From positions 1 through 34,714 of the IMG/VR virus record IMGVR_UViG_3300032605_000081: a DNA stretch of 34,714 nucleotides, one strand, 5' to 3'. Made by a program: the position numbers and the translations under genes. The stretch is from a virus. The number at the start of each line of letters is the position of its first letter. Within the stretch, counting starts at the first letter, position 1. Below the pieces are notes generated by a model. The model made no database searches and was not told where the DNA came from. It was given only the letters and a program-made list of their open reading frames with translations. Below are positions 12,249-19,787 of the stretch, piece after piece.

Positions 12249-13207
12249 ACGGATATAATTTTCCCACGAAATTGCACTTCGTCTTCATCCCAAACCTGTA
12301 CCAATTCGGGCATGAGCAATTTGCTACGATCCCACGTTAGAACGGCAAACCCTGATCGCCAATCTTTGCTATTATCTTCGGTATAATCTGCAAACGCCAT
12401 AGCTTCAGGATCGGCTAAACAGCCCGTCTGGACACCGTAACGAGTACCGTTGTAATCAGTTACAGGTTGCACCGCTAAAACGTGCGTATGCCCCGTTACG
12501 ATGTTTACACCGCTGTTAATTGTATTTTGGTATCCGCCGTATCGACCGCCCTTAAAACGATGCTTAATTACGGTATCGTCATTGACCCAAAATGACCAGC
12601 AAGGTTGCCAAAAAGGGAAATGATCTTTAAGCGAGAATCCTGGCACGTTTTCATATTGTCCAGCTACCGAAGCTAGCGCAGTTTCAAACCTTGCATCGTG
12701 ATTGCCCATTGTCCAGATTAGTTTTGCACCCTTAGCGGCTTTCTCAATCTCGCCCAAATAAAACTTACACGCTTCAATTTCATCTTTTACTGTCGGTTTG
12801 TGATCCCATCCGATACGGGGAAATCGAGAAATAGCACCGCCATCAAAAGCATCACCATTACAAACGATGGCAACGGGTTTTAATTCTTTGATAAGTTTGA
12901 TGAGCGCACGGAAAGCCGTGGTGGTTTCGTCAGGCCAAAAATGAGCGTCGCTAAAAACAATGACTACACCCTTTTCTAGTTTTATCTCGCTTCTGACGTT
13001 GGGGGCGGCGTTTTCTACCCTGCTACGCTTGTGTACAATTCGCTGATCGTTCGTTGTGCGTAGTTCTATGTTAAGCCTTGCTTCAAGGGTGCGTCTACGA
13101 GAGTAAACGGCTCGGACAGACAATTGATGGGTTTTGGCAAATAATTCTGGACTGCCTATCTTTTGCCATTCTGCTACAAATTCGTCATCTGTTAAATGCA
13201 AGGGCAT
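12245..13207 (-). CDS. Calcineurin-like metallophosphoesterase with N-terminal HTH-like segment
   Basis: A 320-residue protein. The metal-binding motifs occur in canonical order: SDAH (Asp87, His89), NGDAFD (Asp119), GNHD (169-171), a lone His near 216 (VIKHRF), and GHTH (240, 242). The first 50 residues (LTDDEFVAEWQKIGS...SVRAVYSRRRTLE) look like a helix-turn-helix. Members with this layout are known in phages as uncharacterised phosphoesterases, possibly acting on nucleic acid. The ATG at 13207 is preferred over 13213, because AAAGGA then has normal spacing; the first ATG would fall inside that site. With the SprT-like gene it forms a minus-strand pair inside plus-strand operons. Confidence 0.82.
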   Translation of the reverse strand: MPLHLTDDEFVAEWQKIGSPELFAKTHQLSVRAVYSRRRTLEARLNIELRTTNDQRIVHKRSRVENAAPNVRSEIKLEKGVVIVFSDAHFWPDETTTAFRALIKLIKELKPVAIVCNGDAFDGGAISRFPRIGWDHKPTVKDEIEACKFYLGEIEKAAKGAKLIWTMGNHDARFETALASVAGQYENVPGFSLKDHFPFWQPCWSFWVNDDTVIKHRFKGGRYGGYQNTINSGVNIVTGHTHVLAVQPVTDYNGTRYGVQTGCLADPEAMAFADYTEDNSKDWRSGFAVLTWDRSKLLMPELVQVWDEDEVQFRGKIISV

Positions 13208-13229
13208 AAGCATCCTTTAATTTAAGATA

Positions 13230-13260
13230 CCTTGCAATTGTAGTGATATAAATGTTACAA
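13230..13260. repeat. Inverted repeat in the divergent intergenic region
   Basis: GTAGTG (at about 13231) pairs with CACTAC (at about 13264), separated by an AT-rich stretch, between the minus-strand phosphoesterase pair and the plus-strand resolvase gene. It may be an operator or part of either promoter; no clean sigma-70 promoter is visible on either strand of 13208-13299. Confidence 0.35.
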
Positions 13261-13299
13261 AACCACTACCTTATGCAAATATTGTGATAAAAATCGCAC

Positions 13300-13641
13300 A
13301 TGACAACGATTGAATACCCATTTCCGCCCAAAGAATTAAACCCAAACAAGCAATTACATTGGGCGGTTAAGGCTCGGCATAAGAAAATCTATCGTGAGGT
13401 GTGCAAGATATTGACGTTTGGTACAAAACTGCCAAATGATAAATTGATTGATATGCACATTACCTTTTGTCCACCAGACCGCAGACATAGGGATGACGAT
13501 AATATGGTGGCAGCTTTCAAATCAGGACGAGATGGGATAGCGGATGCGCTAGGTGTTAATGATAAAATGTTTCGTATTCATCCGTCGTTGTCGGATACAA
13601 TTGGCAACAAAGTTGTTGTTACTTTTGTTGTTAGAGAGTAA
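13300..13641 (+). CDS. rusA: RusA-like Holliday junction resolvase
   Basis: A 113-residue RusA-family endonuclease. It has an N-terminal PFPPKELNPNKQLHW, then PPDRRHRDDDNMVAAFKSGRDGIADALGVND (written here as family blocks DDDN 65-68, Asp78, Asp82), which carries the catalytic Asp cluster. RusA cuts four-way junctions. With ERF, SSB and the exonuclease it completes a recombination set, probably for processing concatemers before packaging. Length is normal. Its end contains the promoter candidate at 13616-13644. Confidence 0.92.
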   Translation: MTTIEYPFPPKELNPNKQLHWAVKARHKKIYREVCKILTFGTKLPNDKLIDMHITFCPPDRRHRDDDNMVAAFKSGRDGIADALGVNDKMFRIHPSLSDTIGNKVVVTFVVRE

Positions 13642-13644
13642 AAT
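13616..13644 (+). promoter_or_regulatory. Candidate promoter for the downstream (late) genes
   Basis: -35 TTGTTA (13616-13621), 17-base spacer, -10 TAAAAT (13639-13644), inside the end of the resolvase gene. The start would be near 13651, before the gene at 13672. No operator-like repeat is present, unlike the early promoters. Confidence 0.45.
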
Positions 13645-13671
13645 TAAGCTACCTTCTATTAAAGGATAATC

Positions 13672-14001
13672 ATGGGCTACGAAAAATTCCCCAAAGGCGT
13701 TGCTAAACCAGACCTATCTGGCGAAAAGCGCATCAAAGCGTCAAAAGTTGACAAAGAAGAATACCATCCAGGCGCATCGGGCGAGAAAATGCCTAAAGGC
13801 GTATTGGCAAGCGACAAGTCAGGCGAACGTAAAGCACCTATCGCTGGTGGCGTAGGCATGGGCAAAGCTGACGGTATTGGTTTGCGTGAAGCATCACACA
13901 TGGGCAAAAATGATGGTTGCCTTGGTGAAATGAAAGGTCACATGGGCGAAAAGGTCATTTATGACCACAAGCGCATGGATCACGATCAAGACGGTATGTA
14001 A
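13672..14001 (+). CDS. Gly/Lys-rich hypothetical protein with internal repeat
   Basis: A 109-residue, very polar, probably disordered protein. The module (F/M)PKGV-x4-D-x-SGE(K/R) occurs twice (about residues 6-19 and 40-53), and the tail is rich in His, Asp and Met. No family is recognised. AAAGGA lies five bases before the ATG. Its abundance of charged residues and Gly could suit nucleic-acid or capsid binding, but this is speculation. Confidence 0.6.
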   Translation: MGYEKFPKGVAKPDLSGEKRIKASKVDKEEYHPGASGEKMPKGVLASDKSGERKAPIAGGVGMGKADGIGLREASHMGKNDGCLGEMKGHMGEKVIYDHKRMDHDQDGM

Positions 14002-14004
14002 TTC

Positions 14005-14038
14005 GCAGGTTCAAGGTGTTACAGCACCAAGAACCCGC
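14005..14038 (+). other. Long intercistronic hairpin
   Basis: GCAGGTTC-AA-GGTG (14005-14018) pairs with CACC-AA-GAACCCGC (14025-14038), with one A-C mismatch, a symmetric AA/AA internal loop and a six-base loop. There is no U-tract, so it is not an intrinsic terminator. It may be an RNA processing or stability element, or a protein-binding site, between two cistrons. Confidence 0.5.
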
Positions 14039-14062
14039 TAACCAGTACAAAAGAGGTTTGTA

Positions 14063-14260
14063 ATGGCTGAAGCAGATTTTACATCTTGTTTTAACTGTAA
14101 ATACTTCCTAGGGAATGATTTAGGAAGTTGTAGGCGTTTTCCAACGTATCAAAATCGTCACGCTAATGAATGGTGCGGCGAATGGGCAATGAAGATCATT
14201 CCTTTAATGGATGCGCCACAAATAGAAGTAAAGCGTGGCAGACCAAGGGTGGCAAAATGA
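14063..14260 (+). CDS. Four-cysteine zinc-ribbon-like protein with AT-hook tail
   Basis: A 65-residue protein. Cysteines occur as CFNC, GSCRRFP and EWCGEW, a spacing common in small phage zinc-binding proteins. The tail KRGRPRVAK matches the AT-hook core (RGRP), suggesting minor-groove binding. RBS AGAGG precedes the ATG. The stop overlaps the co-chaperonin start (ATGA). Confidence 0.65.
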   Translation: MAEADFTSCFNCKYFLGNDLGSCRRFPTYQNRHANEWCGEWAMKIIPLMDAPQIEVKRGRPRVAK

Positions 14261-14541
14261 AGCTAAGACCTTTGAAAGATAGAATCGTTGTCAAACCCAT
14301 ATCACGCATTAAATCGTCCATTATTGACGTGGTAATGTCTGAAAAAGACAACATGGGTACTATTGTTGCTGTAGGCGATCAAGCCAAAAACCATCTGAAC
14401 ATAGGCGAATTTGTACGCTTTGGTACGATGGGTAATGATGAATATTTAAATTATCAAGAATACTACGAAGATGGGGAGCGATACCTTATCTGTAGTTGGA
14501 AGGATATTTGCTTTATATCAGAGGAAAATCATGCCGCTTAA
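14257..14541 (+). CDS. GroES-like co-chaperonin
   Basis: A 94-residue protein starting MKLRPLKDRIVVKPI, the hallmark of GroES/Cpn10. A hydrophobic mobile-loop-like stretch follows (SSIIDVVMSEKDNMG), then GTIVAVGDQ, the LNIGEFVRFG strand and a final YLICSWKDICFI that matches the 'DI' ending of the family. Phage co-chaperonins (T4 Gp31 type) replace GroES on host GroEL to fold the coat protein. Just upstream of the packaging and head genes, that role is plausible here. The start at 14257 is fixed by the ATGA overlap and the family start; 14170 would be a wrong extension. Confidence 0.85.
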   Translation: MKLRPLKDRIVVKPISRIKSSIIDVVMSEKDNMGTIVAVGDQAKNHLNIGEFVRFGTMGNDEYLNYQEYYEDGERYLICSWKDICFISEENHAA

Positions 14542-14674
14542 AAAATCAGCAAGCCCCAAAGCATTTCAGGAAAACATCAAGACTGAAGTAAAAGCGGGGA
14601 AACCCGTTAAACAGGCCGTCGCAATAGCGTATGCAGAAAAACGTGAATCTCAAAAGAAAGGAAAAAAGAAATGA
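14531..14674 (+). CDS. Small basic conserved-type phage protein
   Basis: A 47-residue, Lys-rich protein: MPLKKSASPKAFQENIKTEV then KAGKPVKQAVAIAYAEKRE. This KSxSPKAFxxNxKxE...GKPxKQAVAIAYxxKR pattern is very common in phages, with no established function. GAGG lies six bases before the ATG. It overlaps the co-chaperonin gene by 11 bases. Confidence 0.65.
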   Translation: MPLKKSASPKAFQENIKTEVKAGKPVKQAVAIAYAEKRESQKKGKKK

Positions 14675-14850
14675 TTACTTTGCAACACACAAAAGAAGAA
14701 GTAGAAACCATCCTGAAAGCCTTGCAGGAATTGCCGCATAAGCTGGTGCATGAGTTGTTAATAAAGATTCACGCTCAAGCTGTGCCACAAGTGCAAGCCG
14801 CCGAAATCCCTGCCGAAGCACCAGCCGAAGCACAACCACAGGCAAAATGA
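14671..14850 (+). CDS. Hypothetical 59-residue protein with Ala/Pro-rich tail
   Basis: A helical N-terminus (EEVETILKALQELPHKLVHELL) and a tail of AEIPAEAPAEAQPQ type. No family is recognised. ATGA overlaps at both ends place it in the same translational chain as its neighbours. Confidence 0.55.
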   Translation: MITLQHTKEEVETILKALQELPHKLVHELLIKIHAQAVPQVQAAEIPAEAPAEAQPQAK

Positions 14851-15014
14851 TGGAAATTACACTAGACGAAGCACAATGGGATGCGATTGTAGCGATCTTA
14901 AAAGAGCAACCGTATTACATTGCGGCAGAATTGATTGAAAGCATAGAGGATCAGATGGAAGATGCTAATATGCAAGAGATGGCAGACGCATTTGGGATGA
15001 TGGCAAACGAATAA
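14847..15014 (+). CDS. Hypothetical acidic 55-residue protein
   Basis: A strongly acidic, Met-rich helical protein (EDQMEDANMQEMADAFGMM). The start overlaps the previous stop, and the stop shares a base with the terminase small-subunit start (TAATG). No family is recognised. Confidence 0.55.
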   Translation: MMEITLDEAQWDAIVAILKEQPYYIAAELIESIEDQMEDANMQEMADAFGMMANE

Positions 15015-15424
15015 TGGCTAATCCTGTTGGTAGACCAAGTACATACGATTCCGCTTATTGTGAACGGGTGATTGAGCTTGGTCGAATGGGAAAGAGCATT
15101 GAACAGATTGCCTGTGAATTGAACGCAGGAACGAGGACAATCTACCAATGGCGTGATGCACATGAGGAATTTGCGCACGCCTTGGAAATGGCTAAGGAAT
15201 TTGAGCAAAATTGGTGGGAAACGATTGCTCAGACGCACATGATTGAAGAGAAAGATTGTGCGAAGTTGAACGCTAGTATCTGGTCACGATCAATGGCGGC
15301 ACGATTTCCCAAGAAGTACAGAGAATCAACCAAGACTGAGATTACAGGTGCAGACGGTCAACCATTGCTCACAGGCATAGAAGTATCGTTTGTAGTCCCA
15401 AAGAGAAATGACACCACAAGTTAA
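15014..15424 (+). CDS. terS: Terminase small subunit
   Basis: A 136-residue protein. GRPSTYDSAYCERVIELGRMG then KSIEQIACELNAGTRTIYQW form the N-terminal HTH region. The middle is helical (FAHALEMAKEFEQNWWE) and ends with AARFPKKYRES. This is the usual form of small terminase subunits that recognise pac sites and regulate the large subunit. It overlaps the large-subunit gene by 17 bases, as is typical of TerS-TerL pairs. Confidence 0.87.
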   Translation: MANPVGRPSTYDSAYCERVIELGRMGKSIEQIACELNAGTRTIYQWRDAHEEFAHALEMAKEFEQNWWETIAQTHMIEEKDCAKLNASIWSRSMAARFPKKYRESTKTEITGADGQPLLTGIEVSFVVPKRNDTTS

Positions 15425-16694
15425 ACAGGCAATAGCAAAGGCAGAGTTTCCAGTAAAGCTGCAATGCTTGTTTGACCCCCCTAAAAGTCGGTATAGAATT
15501 CTTCACGGTGGGCGTGGTGGTGCGAAGTCGTGGGGGGTAGCTAGAGCATTGCTTATCAAAGGCGCACAAAAGACATTAAGAATACTTTGCGCTCGTGAGT
15601 TTCAAACCAGTATCAAAGACTCGGTGCATAAATTGTTGTCTGACCAGATACAGGCATTAGGGTTGCTAGGATTCTACGAGATCACCCAAAATAGCATCCG
15701 AGGTGCAAATGGCACAGAGTTTAGCTTTGCTGGACTGAAAAACAACGTAGCTAACATTAAGTCATTTGAGGGTGTTGATATTTGCTGGGTGGAAGAAGCA
15801 CAAACAACGTCAAGTGCATCCTGGTCGGTGTTAATCCCAACGATTCGTAAGCAAGACAGCGAGATATGGATTACGTTCAACCCCGAACTAGAATCAGACG
15901 AAACCTATCAACGGTTTGTATTGCATCCACCCGATAATTCCGTGGTGCAGAAAATCAACTGGTCGGATAATCCGTGGTTTCCTGAAACATTGGATTTAGA
16001 GCGTCTATCGCTTAAACAACGGGATATTGAAGCATATAACACGGTTTGGGAAGGCATTTGCCGCCAGACGGTAGACGGTGCTGTTTTTGCCAAAGAGATG
16101 CAGCTAGCAGAGTTAGACGGGCGCATTACAAGGGTGACGTATGACCCTGCCAAGCCTGTTCATGCCGTATTTGATTTAGGCTGGTCTGATGCGACAGCTA
16201 TCTGGTTTGTCCAGTTTATCGGCATGGAAACACGCTTGATTAGATACATTGAAGATAGCCAGCAGACGATTGCATACTATCTGTCCAAATTACAAACCTT
16301 TGGTTATGTCTATGATACGCTATGGTTGCCGCACGATGCTGAGAACAAAACATTGGCGGCAAATGGTCGATCTATTGAGGAAATTGTACGTAATTCAGGG
16401 TTTAAGACACGGATATTGGGCAAAGTGCCTATTGTGGATAGCATTGATGCAGCCAGGACAATATTCCGTAATTGCTATTTTGATAGAGATAATTGTGCAG
16501 AAGGTTTACAATGTTTAAGACATTATCGTTATGAAGTCGATCCTGATACTAAGCAATTTAGCAAGACACCATTGCATGACCAATACTCGCATGGTGCGGA
16601 TGCGTTTAGATATATCGGATTGATGGTTAACGAGCCGAAGCAAGCAAAGCCTAAAAAACTGACGTACTCGCCGCCAAGTTCATGGATGGGATAG
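15408..16694 (+). CDS. terL: Terminase large subunit, PBSX/Terminase_3 type
   Basis: A 428-residue packaging motor. ATPase domain: Walker A GGRGGAKS (34-41), Walker B VDICWVEE (123-130) with catalytic Glu, and coupling motif ITFNPE. Nuclease domain: FDLGWSDATAI (Asp256, Asp261), WLPHDAENK and HGADAFRY supply the acidic metal ligands. It translocates DNA into the prohead and cuts it by a headful mechanism. This agrees with circular permutation of the sequence and with an ERF recombinase for circularisation. Confidence 0.95.
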   Translation: MTPQVKQAIAKAEFPVKLQCLFDPPKSRYRILHGGRGGAKSWGVARALLIKGAQKTLRILCAREFQTSIKDSVHKLLSDQIQALGLLGFYEITQNSIRGANGTEFSFAGLKNNVANIKSFEGVDICWVEEAQTTSSASWSVLIPTIRKQDSEIWITFNPELESDETYQRFVLHPPDNSVVQKINWSDNPWFPETLDLERLSLKQRDIEAYNTVWEGICRQTVDGAVFAKEMQLAELDGRITRVTYDPAKPVHAVFDLGWSDATAIWFVQFIGMETRLIRYIEDSQQTIAYYLSKLQTFGYVYDTLWLPHDAENKTLAANGRSIEEIVRNSGFKTRILGKVPIVDSIDAARTIFRNCYFDRDNCAEGLQCLRHYRYEVDPDTKQFSKTPLHDQYSHGADAFRYIGLMVNEPKQAKPKKLTYSPPSSWMG

Positions 16695-18787
16695 ATATGC
16701 AAGACGATTATGACTCACGGATTACCGAAGCTAAAGAATTCCTGCGATTCTGTAATGATGCTGACTCAAACAATCGTGCTGAGGCTTTAGAGGATATATT
16801 GTTTTGCTCAGGCGATCAATGGCCTGTTGAGTTGCAAAACAGTCGCAGCTTAGAATCTCGCCCATGTCTAACGATTAACAAGCTAGACGCATACTGTCGG
16901 CAGATTACCAATCAGCAACGCCAGCAACGTCCACGAATCAAAGTACATGGGATGAACAATGAAAGCGACGCTAAACTGGCACAGATTTTACAAGGTGTGT
17001 GTCGGCATATTGAGGTCAATAGCAACGCAGACGATGCTTACGATCATGCTTTTGATTTTGCTGTGCGCATGGGTTGGGGTTATTGGCGGGTAGAAACCGA
17101 CTATATCAATGAGAAATCATTTGACCAAGATATTTACATACGGCGCATCAATAACCCATTTACCGTCTATTTCGATCCCAATTCTATTTTGCCCAACGGT
17201 AGTGATGCTGAAAAGTGCTTGATTACCGAAGTTATCCGCAAAGAAACATTTAGAAAGATGTATCCTGATGCAGATGATGGATCGGGGTTTAATCAGCGTG
17301 GGACGGGTGATACCGACTCAGAATGGATTATGAAGGAGGATATTCGTATTGCTGAATACTTCTGGACTGAACGTAAACCTGCTGATCTTGTGTTGTTAAG
17401 TGACGGTTCTCACGTTTTCTTGTCAGAATTGCCCAAACCAGAGATATTACAAGCGGCTGGTGTGTATGAGGTGAGCCGCAGAAAATCATTTAAGAAAGTG
17501 ATTAAGTGGTGCAAAATGTCCGGCATGGAAGTGCTAGAGGAAGGCACATGGGCTGGCAAATATATCCCCGTCGTGCGTGTTACTGGTCAGCAATTGATCG
17601 TTCACAACAAAAAGAAATACTTTGGCTTGGCACGTCAGGCGAAAGACCCTCAAAAGATGTACAACTTCTGGCAGACTGCCCTTACCGAATCTGTTGCACT
17701 TGCACCGAAAGCGAAATGGTTGCTTGCAGAAGGGCAAGACGAAGGGCATGAGAACGAGTGGGCGCAGGCTAATATTAAGGCAATGCCAGTCTTGCGTTAT
17801 AAGCAGACAGATATTGATGGCAGACAAGCACCACCACCACAACGTCTACAACCTGAGCCACCACCAGCAGGCGTGATGGCGGCGGCACAAGCACTCAGCG
17901 CAGATTTAATGGCTGTAATTGGTATTTATGACCCCGCACAGCTACCTACTGGCAATATCAGCGGTAAGTCATTGCAAGGTCAGCAACAAGCCGTTGACAT
18001 GACCAATTACCATTATTACGACAATTTGACGCAATCCATTGCTCAAACAGGGCGGATTATTCTCGATCTTATTCCCAAGATATACGATACCGAAAGGGTC
18101 ATGCGGATTATTGGTGATGATGGCAAGCCAGAGTTGGTAACGCTCAACCAACAGGGCGTGGACGAAACGGGCGTGGAGAAAATTCTAAACGATGTGACCA
18201 TCGGCGAGTACGATGTGGTGATGGAAACAGGCCCAGGCTACAACAGCAAGCGTCAAGAATCGGTGGACGCAATGTTGGGTATGTTGCAAGCTGATCCCAC
18301 ATTGATGCAGACAGCAGGTGATTTGATATTCCGCAACATGGACTTCCCTGGTGCTGAGATCATCGCAGATCGCATGGCGGCGGCTAACCCAATGGCTCAG
18401 ATTGATGATAAGTCACCTATCCCGCCACAAGTACAGATGCAGTTGAAGATGTCGCAAGCGCAAGTACAGCAGATGCAACAACAGATTCAGCAGTTGCAAA
18501 TAGCGATGAAACAACGTCAAGACATCGAGCAGGTCAAGCAAGATAATGAAACCAAGCGTGAGTTGATGAAACAGACCGCTAAAGCGCACGATATTGAAAT
18601 GCGTGACGCTGAACGCCGTGATGTGGCTAAGATGCAAATATCTGGCAAGGCACACGATACGGTATTGAAGACGCAAACTCAGGTACAAATTGAGGAATTG
18701 AAATCGCACGTTGCAATATTGTTGGCAAAAATGGACGAAAAAGCGTTACACGAAGCGTCGGCAGAAACAACAGAACGTGCTATTTAA
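16682..18787 (+). CDS. Portal protein, P22 type
   Basis: A 701-residue protein, close to the P22 portal length. N-terminal region: ITEAKEFLRFCNDAD, LFCSGDQWP, RPCLTINKLDAYCRQITNQQRQ and the WGYWRVETDY strand. Central clip/stem region: NPFTVYFDPNS and EYFWTERKPADL. The C-terminus is a long Gln-rich coiled coil (about residues 585-690), as in the P22 portal barrel. The portal forms the dodecameric ring for packaging and tail attachment. The start may be 16682 or 16697 (both ATG, in frame); it overlaps terL slightly. Confidence 0.93.
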   Translation: MDGIDMQDDYDSRITEAKEFLRFCNDADSNNRAEALEDILFCSGDQWPVELQNSRSLESRPCLTINKLDAYCRQITNQQRQQRPRIKVHGMNNESDAKLAQILQGVCRHIEVNSNADDAYDHAFDFAVRMGWGYWRVETDYINEKSFDQDIYIRRINNPFTVYFDPNSILPNGSDAEKCLITEVIRKETFRKMYPDADDGSGFNQRGTGDTDSEWIMKEDIRIAEYFWTERKPADLVLLSDGSHVFLSELPKPEILQAAGVYEVSRRKSFKKVIKWCKMSGMEVLEEGTWAGKYIPVVRVTGQQLIVHNKKKYFGLARQAKDPQKMYNFWQTALTESVALAPKAKWLLAEGQDEGHENEWAQANIKAMPVLRYKQTDIDGRQAPPPQRLQPEPPPAGVMAAAQALSADLMAVIGIYDPAQLPTGNISGKSLQGQQQAVDMTNYHYYDNLTQSIAQTGRIILDLIPKIYDTERVMRIIGDDGKPELVTLNQQGVDETGVEKILNDVTIGEYDVVMETGPGYNSKRQESVDAMLGMLQADPTLMQTAGDLIFRNMDFPGAEIIADRMAAANPMAQIDDKSPIPPQVQMQLKMSQAQVQQMQQQIQQLQIAMKQRQDIEQVKQDNETKRELMKQTAKAHDIEMRDAERRDVAKMQISGKAHDTVLKTQTQVQIEELKSHVAILLAKMDEKALHEASAETTERAI

Positions 18788-18819
18788 TATAAATAGTATT
18801 AAACTATCAACATAGCTTA

Positions 18820-18838
18820 CTAGTTAGCTTTTAACTAG
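18820..18838 (+). other. Hairpin between portal and scaffold genes
   Basis: CTAGTTA-GCTTT-TAACTAG, a perfect 7-bp stem with a five-base loop, 20 bases before the scaffold ATG. It lacks a U-tract; possibly a processing or translational control element. Confidence 0.35.
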
Positions 18839-18858
18839 GACAATTCTTGAGGCAACTC

Positions 18859-19761
18859 ATGTCTGATGATAGAAATGCAGGAACAGTTATAACGAGTGAG
18901 AACGCAGCGGAATTTTACGCAAACAAGTTAGGTCTGGTTGTAGAAGATGCTCCTGTAGTGGCTGAGGAATCAGAGCGTACAGTAGAGGCAGAATCACAAA
19001 GCGACGCTAATGCGGAAAGTGAAGCGGAAGTAACAGATAAGCCGAAACAAAATCCTAAGATTGAAAAACGGTTTTCTGAATTAACCAAGCAACGTGAGCA
19101 AGCCAAACAAGAAGCGGCTAAGGAACGAGAAGCTAGGGAAAATTTAGAAGCCCGTTTGCGGGAATATGAACAGAAGGCAAGCCCATTAGTAGTGGACGAA
19201 CCTTTAGGTCAAGAACCCCAACCTTCACAGTTTCAGGATGCTTTTGAATACGCAAAAGCGTTGTCTGAATGGAATGTTGAAAAGGTGCTTGCAGAGCGTG
19301 ACAGGGCGGAAGCTAGTCGCAGAGCTAACGAAGAGCGTAACAAGGTTATTAGTGCTTGGACGCAAAAAGTTGAGGCTGCAAAAGCAAAAATGCCAGATTT
19401 TGAGGAAATGGTTGCGAGTGCGGATGTAGCGGTAAACGATGCAGTCCGTGATGCGATTATTGAGAGCGATGTAGGGCCGGAGGTCTTATATCATCTTGCT
19501 CAAGATACTGAATACGCTCGAAAATTGGCTGCGATGCCAGTTGCAAAAGCACTTAAAGAGATTGGGAAATTGGAAGCACGTTTTGAGGTTAAAGACGAGC
19601 CAGAAGCGAAACCTGTTGCTAGACAGTCAAATGCACCTAGTCCTATTCGTCCGTTAAAAGCGTCTAGTTCTGCTGCTGATGTGCCGATTAACGCCAATGG
19701 CGAATTTCATGGAACATATCAGCAATGGAAAGAAGCGAGATTGGCGAAAAAGATTAGATAA
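18859..19761 (+). CDS. Scaffolding protein
   Basis: A 300-residue, highly charged, Glu/Lys/Ala-rich helical protein. The acidic N-terminal part (EDAPVVAEESERTVEAE) is followed by a long coiled coil (about residues 70-105) and a basic C-terminus (YQQWKEARLAKKIR), the usual coat-binding end of scaffolds. Its place between portal and coat genes matches P22 gp8. The ATG at 18859, with GAGG six bases upstream, is chosen over the TTG at 18847. It would be released from the prohead during maturation. Confidence 0.85.
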   Translation: MSDDRNAGTVITSENAAEFYANKLGLVVEDAPVVAEESERTVEAESQSDANAESEAEVTDKPKQNPKIEKRFSELTKQREQAKQEAAKEREARENLEARLREYEQKASPLVVDEPLGQEPQPSQFQDAFEYAKALSEWNVEKVLAERDRAEASRRANEERNKVISAWTQKVEAAKAKMPDFEEMVASADVAVNDAVRDAIIESDVGPEVLYHLAQDTEYARKLAAMPVAKALKEIGKLEARFEVKDEPEAKPVARQSNAPSPIRPLKASSSAADVPINANGEFHGTYQQWKEARLAKKIR

Positions 19762-19787
19762 ACCAATTCTAATTTTAAGGAAATATC

